Both the position numbers and the translations under genes were made by a program. Shown here piece after piece: positions 1-12,828 of a DNA stretch of 64,000 nucleotides. Below the pieces are notes generated by a model that was not told the origin of the DNA, did no database searches, and saw only the letters and a program-made list of their open reading frames with translations. Numbering within the stretch: the first letter of the stretch is position 1; each line of letters starts with the position of its first letter. The DNA lies in assembly GCA_013400155.1 (NCBI GenBank), contig VXBM01000097.1:805947-869946 (forward strand), written 5' to 3'. Source of the stretch: Helopsaltes ochotensis (lineage: Eukaryota; Chordata; Aves; Passeriformes; Locustellidae).

Positions 1-2556
1 TAGTCAACAATCATCAGGGACGAGCAGCTGTAATGAATTTTAAGTGGCTAAATTTTAAGCATTTAAGGTTTTCAGGAGGTTGGTTAAAAGGAGCAAAGCT
101 GAGAAGATGTAGCTATAGCAGCCATAAATACCTAAAAAATATCAAGCAATGGAAGTTTCTGCTCATTAATCTCATAACTAAAACTACAAGAGATCAAACA
201 AGACAGAGGAATTACTAGGGCTACTATCAATCCTCTAAAAATCAAAATCACATCCAGTAATTACAGAACTGATTACAAATGGATGTTTTTTAAAGACAGT
301 ATGAATGAAAACAAAGGATAGATGACAGGTGCGGGCTAGAAATGCTGGGCAAGCGGGGAAGGATGATGTGACACCTGGCACATAGGAAAACCATTTTCTT
401 TAGATCAATATTGATTACAGCAACTCCTAAGAGTTCTTGGAGATCTTCTAGTTGTGGTGAGGATAAGGTACTTCACAATCTTCCTGCTCTCCTGTTTTAA
501 AAAACATCAAGGGTGTTCCTGCTGTCTCTTCAGTCCAGAGATGTCCAGAAAAGGAGAAAGAGGTAGAAATTATATTCTCCTTGGATCTTTCTCTGGGCAG
601 GGAAACATTGCCTGGGTTTAGGTGACAGAGCCTCGTTCAGCATCTCTAATTATGCTCCTGTGATTGAGACAGCCAGAGCATGTCCCAGGAATATTAAAGA
701 AGAATCAATCACTGAAGAACACGCATACAAAGACCCTGAGATACTTAAGATGAGTTTGACCCCATCTTCTCATGTACAAAAGAATAAAAAGGGTCAAATG
801 GGCATAGGCAAATTCTGGTGTAGGGTTTGGCGTGGCAAAATATTACTTGAAATGCAAGAGAGCAAACAGAAACTGCTTTCATAGGATTTCTGAAAGGCTT
901 AAGTGCCAATACTGGGGATGATGTCACCAGATTTGAGCATTTAGAGTTATCATGTAGCAAGAATCAGATGCCTTTGGTAGCAGGAGAAATAACTGTATTT
1001 TCCAGTTATAACAAGACTCCAACTCCTTATTACCATTTAGGCAAAAACTGCCAGGAAGTCTGGCATGGCACCGAAGTATGGTAAGGATAATTTATGCATA
1101 AGTCAATGACATGATGACAAAATGGCTACTGGTGCAGGAAAGGATGAGAAGGGTCAGATTTCTTGACAAATTAATTGGTAAATTGGATGTATGTTGTTTA
1201 AAGGAGTGATAGATAATAATGTGGACTCAAGTTCATAGCAGTCAAAGCCCACCAGGATCCCAATCTCTGCCTAAGCAGAGGGATCCTAGGACTTCCTTTA
1301 TTTCCTTTTTCATTTCATTAATAATGTCTCATTATTTTATTAAAGGAAGCACAAGTGATTGTTTAGCATCAAGGCTGGTGTACGGACTGCAGGTCTGGGT
1401 CTTTGTCAGCTGAGAGAAGAAACGCCTGGAGGAAAAGCAGTCCTTTGTAGACTGGCTATTAAAGGGATAAAGGCAGAAATGAAAGGCATCAAGATGATAA
1501 AGAGTCAAACAATTTGGATGACTTTATTTATAACAGGAGTGTCCAAACTTAGAAGGAAATTACAGCATCATGCCAGAGACACAAATCTACACAACAGCTT
1601 GAGAAATTAAATGCCCAGGGCCAGACAGTTTGCTGAGTGCCTGAAGACTCTAAAGGAAAAGGAGCAGAGCCAAGAAAAAAAAGCTGTTAAGCCCTACTGA
1701 GGAGTAAGGCAAGCTATTCCCACATGATCTGTCTTCCAAAACAAAAATAAAGTTAATTTTCACTGTATCACTGAGTGGCTCAGGGTTCAAACGCTTCCCA
1801 AGCCAAGGAACAGAGCTGTCTTTAGCACCAGGACTGGCAACACACCAGTACAGTCAAAAAAGATCCTCAGGGCAGCCCGAGTCACCAACCTGTCTGATCA
1901 GTCCTAAAGCATAAGGTAAAGCTGGAATAACATGTGATAAGTACAGACTGAATAAACCAGAGGACCGGCTTTGTAAAGAAGGTTTACCGTTTGCAATCTG
2001 ATTTTTCACAGCGTTCTTAAATGGTAAACAAGTGGGAGCCTGTAGCTACATTCAGAATTGATTCTTTTAAAATTTATTTCATGTTGGTCAAGACCTTTCA
2101 TGAGAGATTATTCAGAGAAAAAGGAGAAAAGGATAATGAGTTTTGAATTAATAACCATCTAAGAGAGAAAAAAAGGCATAATTAATGGCTGCCTTTTAGA
2201 AAGAAGATTACTTGCAAGGAAGTAATTTCAGTGATCAATACTGTCAAATACATTTTTTTCAATGATTGAGCTCGAAAATGGACAACAAGATGATGGAATA
2301 CACCTAACAGCCTAAACTTAAGTACTTTAAACTAAAGAGAAATTTATGAGAAATACAAATTATTTTGGGGCAAAGATACAAGCGCAATTAAAGGCAGTGG
2401 TATGTATAATGAGAATAACGAGATTTTCAGGCATACTCTAATGTCATAGCTTTGGGTGACTTTAGTATGGGACCAATCTACCAGTGTTCTGCATGCAATG
2501 TGCTGAAAGAGTTGAAAAACATAAACAACAAGGAGAAAAAACCTAGAGAAAGCTGA

Positions 2557-2557
<1 letters not shown>

Positions 2558-2594
<37 letters not shown>

Positions 2595-2599
2595 AAAAA
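2558..2599 (+). repeat. AC dinucleotide microsatellite, about 16 units, ending in an A run
   Basis: A pure (AC)n array spans about 2558-2590 and continues directly into nine or ten A bases. On the NRXN1 strand it reads (GT)n. Arrays of this length are usually variable between individuals. The nearby minus-strand open frame with repeated Cys-Val is the translation of this array. Confidence 0.95.
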
Positions 2600-4707
2600 T
2601 TAAACGGAAAATAGTAATTCAAATATTCAGAATATAAAACAGGACTGTTCCCCCACTGCACTGAGTTCATTCCCCAAAAAGAGCCAACTTATACCCAGAC
2701 ATACTTGAGTCTGCTGACTATTCCAAGCTGAAAGCAGTTTCCCCATCCAACCCCACCAACTTCCCATGACCTTAATATCTAAGAAAGCATCATGGAAAGC
2801 ATGAGAGTGCTCCTGAGAGTGCTTGCTTCTTACTTTGGGAATAATCAGACTGATAATAAGAGAAAGATCAATAGCACAGCTCACTTGTCTGCATATCCTG
2901 CAAATGCCCATGTCCTCAAAATGCATCACTTTGCCCACTTTAGCTGCCTAATAGAGTTTCCCAAAGGGCTAAAATATCCTGAAAAAGTAACTGAAATCCT
3001 ACTTCTCTTTTTAACCTTGTTAATGGGGTCATACATCACAAGAATCCATAATACATGAGCCTCATCTTCATAACTAATGTCACTTTTGAACCCTGGCTAT
3101 CATGCTCACTCTAGCTCTTCTGTTATTCACCTCTACATGAGAGATTTTCTTTTTAGGCCTATGAATGATAGCTTTTCCCACATGGAAGGGTTAATAAGCT
3201 AAAATTCCTGAGAAGAAAATAAAAGGCAATGCAATCTCTCTAAGCCAAAAACTGTTCCCCCTGTGCATGGAAGGAACATCAGGAAACCTCCTGTTTGCTC
3301 TCCCCAAGACTATGCTACAGGTAATATTCCAAAAGTCTGCAAGCCTTTAAGTGCACTGCTCTACTCGTGCAACTTCACTTTTTGATGGAAACTATAGTTG
3401 GAATAGCTCCTTTTGGAGGTTAATGATTTCTTACAGGAGCCAGAAAAGTAATTCTAAAAGCAGCAAACTTCGCTAACAGGACATGACTTCCCTGGAGCAA
3501 ATGTTTCAAAACCAAGTGAACAACACATGGTAAGAACTCTTTTGTTAAATTTCTCCATCAGATTCGCTCTTCATCTTTCAAAGAGAAATGTATTGTAAAG
3601 TATAACCAAATCATATCCTTTATTATATCCTTGTTGGTTCAAACACGTATACACATTTGATTTACAGTTCCAAACAAGCAAAAATTTGGGCTTCCAACTT
3701 CTCTAAAATTCAGCTTTTAACCTAAATTTCCTGCAAAAGGTACAAAGCATTGCACTCAAATACTACATTATGCATTCTTTCTAAATAAAACCCTTTTTAT
3801 TTGACAGAGGGGAAAAAGAAAGAGACACACTCCCAGCTGAAATAAATTTTATGTGCATCTACTGTCACTGGCGAAGTTGTGATCATTTATACTAAAAATT
3901 GCTCCTCATACAGTGACTGTGTAATGCCTTCTCCCATCTTCTTGACAAACGGCTGCTTTCATTGTCTAAAAGCCTTCAGATTTAGATACTTGGACCAAAC
4001 ATCTGCAAACATGATGAAGGCAACAACATTTACCCAGGATATTTTACACTTTTATTACTCTTCCGTGTGGCTGATAACACAACTTTCCCCCTTGCAGTGG
4101 TGACAGTATCAAGTGCTGGCTTCAGAGCACTGTGTCTAGTAATGTTTGCATGCATTGTCTTCCAAAGCATTACAGATTAGCCGAGTATTAGCAAGTACAA
4201 AACTGAACATGCACATTTTTAATCCTTTTATATGTAGCACATTTATTGGAGAGGCTGCCCATTACTACTTTGTAACTAACATTCACAGCCACAATACAAA
4301 ACCTCAAGTTCACTACAGAAAATGGCAATCAAAATGAAATGATGTCGAAATAGTTCAATTCAGTCTTGTAAATTTGAATTTTAAAAGGCAACAAACAAAA
4401 AAATACAGCAGTAGTCTCCTTAACTTTTCCATAAGCAGTAACCCTCATTTCTCTCTCTCAAAGTCACTGCATTTAACTCCAATGTGTTGAGCCCAAGAGG
4501 AAAAATATCAGAAAAAAAAAAAAAAAAGTCTCCTCACGGATGGAGGAGTACATTCAAAGTGAAAATAGGATGGTAAGTGAATAAATTGCTGTGCAATAAA
4601 AGTTAATCTGTTTTGGAGCAGACAACTTGCTGTCTAGTTATACTTGCTGCTCAAATCTGAAACCCTGTTTTCTGGTAGCATTGACATCATTGCTTGGGTT
4701 ATTCTTT

Positions 4708-4746
4708 CCCTCATGAATTCCCCTCATGAATTATCTCTCATGAATG
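4708..4746 (+). repeat. Three imperfect tandem copies of a CTCATGAAT unit
   Basis: CTCATGAAT occurs three times in succession with spacers of 5-6 bases (CCTCATGAATTCC, CCTCATGAATTAT, CTCTCATGAATG). It appears to be a local duplication of about 14-15 bases. Confidence 0.85.
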
Positions 4747-6809
4747 TGGCAAAGAGCTGCTGTCTCTATCAGAGGATTGCCTTTCTCACACAATTCAGAA
4801 ACATGATAAATAATTAGTTCAATGAGATATTACTAGCAGAGCCAGAAATAAATAGGAGGTTTTTGTCAGGCTGAGAATAAGTGCTACTAAGATAGAGACA
4901 AGCAAGTGCCACACAGCATTCATCATTTGTAAGGTAAATGACTTCTTCTGAATTCACTCAGGCAGCAAATGAACAGCTGCCAATGCTGATCAGAGAAAAG
5001 TAAAATGTTGCATCAAGGGATGAAGTGTTGGTGGGTTATTTCTCTTGTTTTCTATCTCTTTAGTTAAAATAATTTCTTTCCTCCATGGAAGGAGAAATTT
5101 TGGCTTAGAGGTCAAAAAAAAAGTTTCCCAGCAGTGCTTTGTTCTTCATGTGGCACTGTCAAAATGTACAAGCTATTAGCAAAGCAGTACTACTTTTATC
5201 CTATTAAGTCCTCTACATACGGCAAAATAGGGAGGGAAAAAAAACATCTGCTCAGTCCTTACAAACTTTCTGATATTTCTGACACTTGCTGAGTCCAACT
5301 AGGACCTCCCAGTCACTTTAGAAAAGTCTGTGTCTGCAGGAGAAAAGCTCCCACTGAGGGAGGAAGGAAATCGGACAATGCCTCCTCCGAAGTATTTTGA
5401 TACCCAGTTTTACAGGGATAAGCCAATTTTAATCAGGGAAGATTTTCTGTCTTTCACAGTATGACTTCCAGTGCAGGAAGAGTCTTTACTATAGTTTATT
5501 TGGGGGCAATACAGAAAAGAAATTTGAGTAAAGAATAAATGCAGAGAGTATGCATGTCTCATTTTCAACTTAAGCAGTGAGCCCTGTTTTAGACATACAA
5601 AATTATGGGGGTTTTCCCACTGTTTTTGTGGCCTGTATTTATTTCTATTATTCCTAAACAATTAGCACTATATCACCTCACAGGAAAAGCATTAATTATT
5701 GATCCACTTATAAAACATTTAGAATTATTATAAAGTTCCCTTCTGTACCAATGTAATTATTAATTAACATCTTGCTGCCTTTCAGACTTCCAGCAAGTTC
5801 GGTGGGGTTATAGTAATAATGGATACAGTCAAAAGAGTAAGTCCTTACCAATCAATTATTTGCTCTGTCAGGGAAATTCTCGCCAAAATGCAAATGTTTT
5901 GAACACGAAAGTCTTGAATACTGATTCTGTAACAAACATTTAAGTTAACAAGAGTGTTGTACCCAGGTCAGACTTGGAAGTGATTTCTGAACCTGTACTT
6001 CCCTGGAGTTCTAGATGCTTTAAGGTCATATAAATCTTACTGATGACATTTCTATCCAGTATGCACTGAGCCAGGTTTATTGAAGGTTCAGAGAATTCAA
6101 CAAGTTGCTTGTAGGAAGGAGCTGTCCTACAGGGGGAATCTAATCAAAGTACTTGCACCACTTGGTTTGGGACGCAGGGATGGGAACAATTTTTCTACAC
6201 TATGGAAGGTCCTCCTATGAAAATTTTCTTCTAACTTAAAACTATCTTTATTGAAAAATAAAGTGCTTTTTTGTTTCTTTGTTTAAGAAGTAATGAGAAT
6301 CTAACTGCATTCTTCATAAGAATATGAATATTCTCCATATTTGCAGAGAGGCAAAGACCAACTTATAGAAATTTCTTCAGCAGAATTCATAAAAATAAAC
6401 ATTTTCTTTTTTTCCTAGTTAAAAAAAAAAAAAAAAAATCATTCATTTTACATCCAAAGCATATTTCAGGAGAAACCAAATGGGGAGAGCAATCTGTTTT
6501 GTGCATGTCCTGCCTTAAAAACCCTCTGAGCAAATAACTGAATCAAAAAATTAAAAATTTTTAGTGAGCTACCAAAACTGTTCTTCACACAAAGACAGCA
6601 GACTTCAGTGAAGAAATTACAGCAGACCCAAGCTAGGTTAAATATGAAAAATAATCAGTGGAAGAAAGAAAATGGAAAGCAGCCTACCTCTGTTTTTATA
6701 CATGTTATTCCTTAAGGTTTTTACTGTACTAGACTTGCACACTTTTATAGACTTGTACACCATTTATACAATATTTGGACTACATTGCTGTAAAAGAAGA
6801 ACAGTGCGT

Positions 6810-6838
6810 TCAAGTCCAGGTTGGTGGCCTGGACTTGA
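6810..6838 (+). repeat. Perfect 11-bp inverted repeat (hairpin), 7-base loop
   Basis: TCAAGTCCAGG is followed by TTGGTGG and then CCTGGACTTGA. The stem has no mismatches and is over half G/C, which is unusual in this AT-rich intron. It sits in a locally GC-richer patch (about 6790-7150) in which I recognise no repeat family. A rho-independent terminator makes no sense in this genome. It is simply a hairpin of unknown relevance. Confidence 0.85.
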
Positions 6839-7757
6839 CATCTTGTGGTTTCACCTTGGGCTCAGCCTTCGCAAGATGCTGGAAACACTTGTGGAGGTGC
6901 TACTGTCTCAGCTATGTATTGTCCTCCAATTTGGAGGGCTGGCATAAACTGCCAGCTGTTGGGCTTTCTTCATTCCTAGGCCCCATGAGAAGCTGCCACC
7001 TGGTTCATCACCCCTCTGGTTTCCACCCTTAACTGCTTTACAAGGGTGTAGAGTTGTCAGTGGTTTTCTGCGCTGCCTTGTTTTGTCAAGGCTGCCAGAA
7101 TCATCTGATCAGAGAAAAGCTGGGCAGAACTAGCCCAGGCCTCATTTAGCCTGGACTGTGCCTTGGGTGTTTGTAACAAAAAGTTTGCAAAGCCAAGGGT
7201 ATTTTCTGCAGGGTGCACATGAGTGCCCAAAGTCAGGAAAATCAGAGCAGGAGTTAATGTATTTCAGGGTATGATTTTCAATTTGGAAACAAAAGATACC
7301 AAACCTACAGCCACAGGTATTCAGCAGCTGAGATGATATGAATATCCCCTTATCAGAAAACATACATAGCCTTGTAGAATCTTATCATCAGGAGAAAAAA
7401 AATGTCGTCACACTTTATCAGGGACATGTACTTAGGAGAGGTCAAGCAAAAGTATCCCCTCATATATGTAAAACTGACAAGAAAACCAGCAGGAGGAAAT
7501 TACCAAATCACTAGTCAAGATCAATCTGGTGTTCTTTTTTACAGCATAATAAGCTGTTCCTCTCATGCTCTGAGGTTAAAAGAGACAGAACCAAGGTTAC
7601 CACGCCTTCACTTTAGCTGAGTTAGAAAATGGCTTGATTTTATTTTCAAGTAACCAGATAGAATCTGTTCAAGCTTAACTTGTTTTCTTAGTGAAAATTC
7701 ATCTCACGGCCTCTATGATGACTTGTTTTGGTATAACCCAAGGGAAACTAAAAATAT

Positions 7758-7797
7758 ACCAAAAAAACCCCCACAAAAAAACAACCAATCCCAAACC
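7758..7797 (+). repeat. Short A/C-rich low-complexity tract
   Basis: A runs of seven alternate with C clusters (AACCCCCACAAAAAAACAAC, then CAATCCCAAACC). It is the same compositional type as the larger tract at 28.1 kb. Confidence 0.8.
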
Positions 7798-10700
7798 TTT
7801 TGAACAAGAAACTGATGCTGGAACAGCAAACCATAACAAGGACTCCAGGGATCTGGATGCCTTCCTGTTGGCATGAAAGCACCTGGAGGAAGCTCTGGCT
7901 CTTAGTCAGACCTAGATTTCCCACTGAATTTGATGGGATAAGAACTCATTCCTTCCCAGTTGCTGGCAAAAAAAAAAAATTACATACCTTTTATATACAA
8001 TAACAACGGTGTATCTTCACCTCTGAAACTGAAGCCTTTTTCCTTTGAGGTCACACAAAAGATGTGACAAACAGAGGTAACATTGAAATATAGGTGGGCT
8101 ATGCTTTTAAAAGTCATCTGATGGATGAGCAGAGACCAGAATATGATTCCTTGGAATGCAACCTTTTAAAAAGAGGCACAATGAACAACTTCAATGCTGA
8201 GCCAATTGATTTTGTGCGCCTTCCAGGTAGGTCTTGTATATTATGGTTTTGATCTGCCATCAATTATCCACTGTAATAGCATTAAATTTCAATGTAATTA
8301 AATTATTTTACTAGAAAATGTTCATAATAGCATTAAAGTACGGTCTATTTAAGTCAATATGGCACCACATAATCTATAAATTAGTCATAAGCACTATCCA
8401 CAAGTGCAAAAATTATGAAAATTAATGCAGACTAATGCAATACAAAGTATATGGATAGTAACAACAATGCAGGCTGTTTGGAACAGAATGACAATAAACA
8501 ACTCCCTACATCAAAATTATTTCACTTGACTACCATTGTTCGAAAATTACAACGTCTTGGGCAAATGTTCACTCAATTGTTATTCCAGTTTAGATCTCAT
8601 CAAAAAGATCTGTGCAGATCTCCAAATTTTTCTATCAAACTAGAAAAATAAGGCAAGTTATTTCCCATTAACAACAGATAAATCCTGTTCTTTCTTAGTA
8701 GGCATTAATAGGAGTTTATCCATTTAATTCAAAATGAGAATGTGTTACTAAAAAAAGTGATGGAAGTCCTTGCATAAGTTCCTTCATTGCACCACAGTGA
8801 AATAGGAGAAACTATCTGTATATTAATTTTTTTGCCTTGAAATGCTACACATATTATTATAACTTAAAAAATGACCCACTAGCTTTAAAAATATGCCTTT
8901 GAGCCAGACTAGGCATTTGAGACATCTGCCTGGGTCTGGCAGATTTGACATTGGATCTAGGGACATCTGCAACCTTCTGGAGCCACAGCTGTAGCCCAGG
9001 CAGGACAGTCCAGGACAGAGTACACTTGGTATTAGATCCCTATATTTAAATACTGAATCCCTCCATGTCCAGCAGCCCCTTTCCCAGAATAAGGCATAGC
9101 AAACAGCAAACTGCAGTTTCCTAAATCAGTTGAGATATCAATTTGAGGACTGGTGAGTTTCAAATTAATGAAAAAGCAGCCAGATCTGTTATTAGAACTC
9201 AAAGTGTGACAGGAGAGGTTTATGATATGTTGTTATTTTATAAATAAGCCAGCAATGGTTCCATGTTTCTTGCAATGCCCATGGGAGCTTGGTGTTGCCA
9301 ACTAACTGCTACCATGAACTGCTGGTCAGTGCCACCACCGCAGGCTGCAGGTACAGGTCTAGGCTCCTGCTCAGTCCCAAGCTCAGCACCACCGGCAATC
9401 ATCTCCCACTTATCATAAGAAGGTTTCGGTTTGTTGGGTACCCATGCCCTGCCCAACACCAAACTCCATGGCAACATCTCTCACAGTTATCAGAGCTATT
9501 CTGATGAAGTGACAGCAAGCAGCTGCTCAAGAGAGAACACCTGTCATCACAAGCAGAGGTCAATCTGAGCTCTTCAGGAGCACCAAACCACACCACTGAA
9601 CCAAATCCTGGCTGCAGAAGGCTGGTCAGTGAGTTCATACAGACCTGAACAGGCCACCACACCAATGACTCATGCTGCCCAGTCTACACCCAGGTTAACC
9701 CAAATGTGATTATTAAGAATTTAAGTTCTTACACCCTTTGCAGTCTGTTCTCAAAGAATTTATGCAGATTCCTGTGTTTTGTTCAAGATGTTGCAGAATA
9801 TATCACAGCAATGCTCCACACTCTGGATTGCAGCAAGCACCTTGATCAATCCCCATCACATTTTCTAACCTTCAGCATCTTTCTTTACTGACAAATAAAG
9901 TTATCAAGCTGCTCAGAAGACAACAAATTTCCCTTCCTCTCCCTGCAGAAATTTCATATAATAAAATCAGCTTGTTTTCCTCATTGCTTTATAAGGACTT
10001 GAAACAGGTGATGTCAGCCCTGAAAATTTCCTGAGGTTTCTATACAGTTTGACATTTGCCTGTCAATATGAAGAAAGATTATACACAAGTAAGAGTTATT
10101 TGTTCTAAACAGTTCTTCAAAATACACAGTTATTGACTCTCATAGCAATCTGTCTGCTGCATGTAAGCCTAGCATTTTCCTACACGCTCACGAAATCTGC
10201 ATTGTGAGCCCTCATTAAGTCAAGGAGATAGAAATTATAATTGTTATCCTTCCCACTATGCATAGAAATTAAAGTTCCGACTTGAGAAAGCACATAAGCA
10301 GTTACCAAGTGTTGAACAAGTGCTGTGAAAGGTAACAGGTAGAATTCATTTCCTGGAAAAGATAAATAACACTTCAGCAGCAGCCGCCTCTTGATCGCTT
10401 TTCCCTGGGGTTCTGATTTATTGATTTGTAACAAAAGCATCCCTACCAGAAACGTCCACCAAGAGCTCTGCATCCTAATTGCCAGAGGTCATTCCCCCTT
10501 CCACAGCAACACAGAGAGGAACAGATCATTGATGAGCTCCTGGCAGCTCACTCCTAACCGGGAGCGAGCTGCCTAAGCTATTCCTGCACTTAATTCTACA
10601 GCTGAGGAACTTCAACACTTGCAGAACGGGTGTGTCCAATAGGTATTTAGGTGCTTTATCCATTACCCCATCCACATAAGGAGGATCCCAACTACTTCCT

Positions 10701-12713
10701 TTCTGCTCCTTTTGCACCATAGGGAGGTTACTCAGCCAGGATAGATATTTTCCTCATCTCTACCAGCAGATGGAGGATCCCTTTTTCCCTGCAACCCTCC
10801 CAAAATAGTCCCCAGATAGTACTTAATGATTTTTCACAATGTAAATCAAAAGGCATTTCCCTGGGTTATCACATACAAAGCAATAGACCATAAATTTTTT
10901 TTGAATGGAATACAGCACTAATTATAATTTTTTATGGTCTTTTCAAAGAAATATCTTCAACTGAAGTCTCTTTGTGTGCTTTCCAATGCTTTCCAATTTT
11001 ACATCCTCTATGTCTATACTTCATTTTTTAATGGTAAATGGCTCATTTTTGCATGACCACACAAGTAGGGACTTTAAGAATACTCCAAATCTTTAAAATC
11101 TTTAAAAAGTTCTTTCAAAGTTACAGCTATTAACTTAAACACCGTTGATCCTGAAAACAGTTCCTTTCCTAAAAAAAATAAGGATTCACTAATGTCCAGG
11201 GCAACACATGCAGTTCATTTCTCCTCCAAGCTAACAGGTTCCATGAAATCAAATTAGTGAAGTTTCTTCCTGCACTTTGTTACTATTTACAATTTTTCTT
11301 TTCACAAAGTCAATCATGACCCCCCACTCCTCACTTATCTTTATTTAAATTTTCCTTTTCTTCTGAGAAATATCAATTAAAATAAATATATTTTTACATT
11401 AAAATTCTCATTTCTGCTTTTCACTCTCCTTCCAGCTTTTTCCACACCACACAGAAGCCCATCCAAGTTTTCTATTTGGTCTGAATGAATAAGATTATTT
11501 TTAAAGCAAACACAGCACTAGTCCTTTTCAACCTCTTACACTGTAGCCCAAATGTGTTGAAAATTTTCTGCTAGCTTTTCTCTTTTATTTTTTTCAAATC
11601 AAGGGTAAGATATGCACATATTTTGTTCATGCTCTTCATTATAAAGATGATAGTGAGGAAATTAATTAGAAACATATCTTTTTCCCCTTCTCACTCAGAC
11701 TTCCTTTTTATGAATCTGTCACAAGGTAACTCTAGACCTCATCCTTTAACAAAGAAATACTGAGATAGTGCCCTAGGTTCATAAAGAAATGTTTACATAA
11801 GAAACAGATAATTAAGTTTTTCTGAAAAAAGGAAAAGCTGTAGAATTCTGATAAGGGGCTAAAAATGCAATTTTTTCTAGTTTGCTCAGCACATTTATTA
11901 ATGATATTTTCCATTCTTGTGATCCTGCCAACAGCAAAACCTGGACATCACAATGCAGGCTGACAGGTATTTTGTCTTGGACCAAACTTAAATATCTGTT
12001 TTTCATGAATTCTCAGCTTCATCTTAGGATGGATTCCAGTTCAGAGGAATGAAAGTCAAGTTGACAAACATGAAATATAAGAAAGCAGACTTTTTTTTTT
12101 TAAATTAACTGTGTTCTACAGCAGTGAGAAGTCAGCTCAGCGCATTACCCCTGTTTCTGTGCCATGAATGAATGCGTGGCCAGATCCTGAACATGTGATT
12201 ATCTCCTGATCAAAAATAGTGCCTCCCAGTTCTGCAGTCCCCTCTGACGAGCTGAGTAACTACTCAGGCCCTTGGGAATGTAGCTATGGGGCTGAAATCC
12301 CATGGGATTATGACACTGCAGAGCATGACGACGATGTAGAGTACAACCTTGCCCACTTCAGAGCAGGACTGAGAGCTGTACTGTGTAACATCTCAGAGAA
12401 GGGAAGTGTGTGTGCAGCTGGTTCAATATTATAATTATTAAATGACAAGGGTTTAAATGGATTATTACCATCTCCTGCTGACTTCTCCAGTTCACAGCTC
12501 CTCATTAGAGTGCAAGTCAACTTCCATCAAGTACTTGAGACACCTCTGCTGTCTAGAAATACCGGAAGGTCAAGGCTATGTCTCATAGCATATCAGATAT
12601 GATATTAATCTGTTAATTGTCCCATTATGAGGATAAGTACAATCTTGTAGTCAGTGAAAAAGAAATATTTATACCAAATAGTACACAGAGGAATGAACTC
12701 TATTATATATTTA

Positions 12714-12828
12714 AGCCTGTGGGCCCGATGAGATGCATCCCAGAGTCCTGAGGCAACAGGTTGATGTAGCTGGAACTATATGGTCTTTCAAGGGCCTTTC
12801 CAAACCAAAACATTTTGTGACTTTGTTG
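12714..12828 (+). mobile_element. CR1 LINE remnant with an internal deletion
   Basis: The left part (GGGCCCGATGAGATGCATCC, then CAGAGTCCTGAGG) resembles an internal CR1 segment around the reverse-transcriptase region. The right part (TGGAACTATATGGTCTTTCA, then CCTTTCCAAACCAAAACATT, then TTGTGACTTTG) resembles the CR1 3' end with its ATTCTGTGATTCTGT-like tail. The several hundred bases normally between them are absent. A later deletion or a rearranged insertion could explain this. It is non-coding. Confidence 0.75.

Noticed and set aside
2344..2670. 108-codon minus-strand frame with repeated Cys-Val
   Set aside because: The repeat is the translation of the AC microsatellite, and the rest has no family resemblance.
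12219..12434. 71-codon acidic plus-strand frame (DYDTAEHDDDVEYN region)
   Set aside because: It looked protein-like, but it is short, matches no family I know and lacks splice or start context. It lies on the strand opposite NRXN1.
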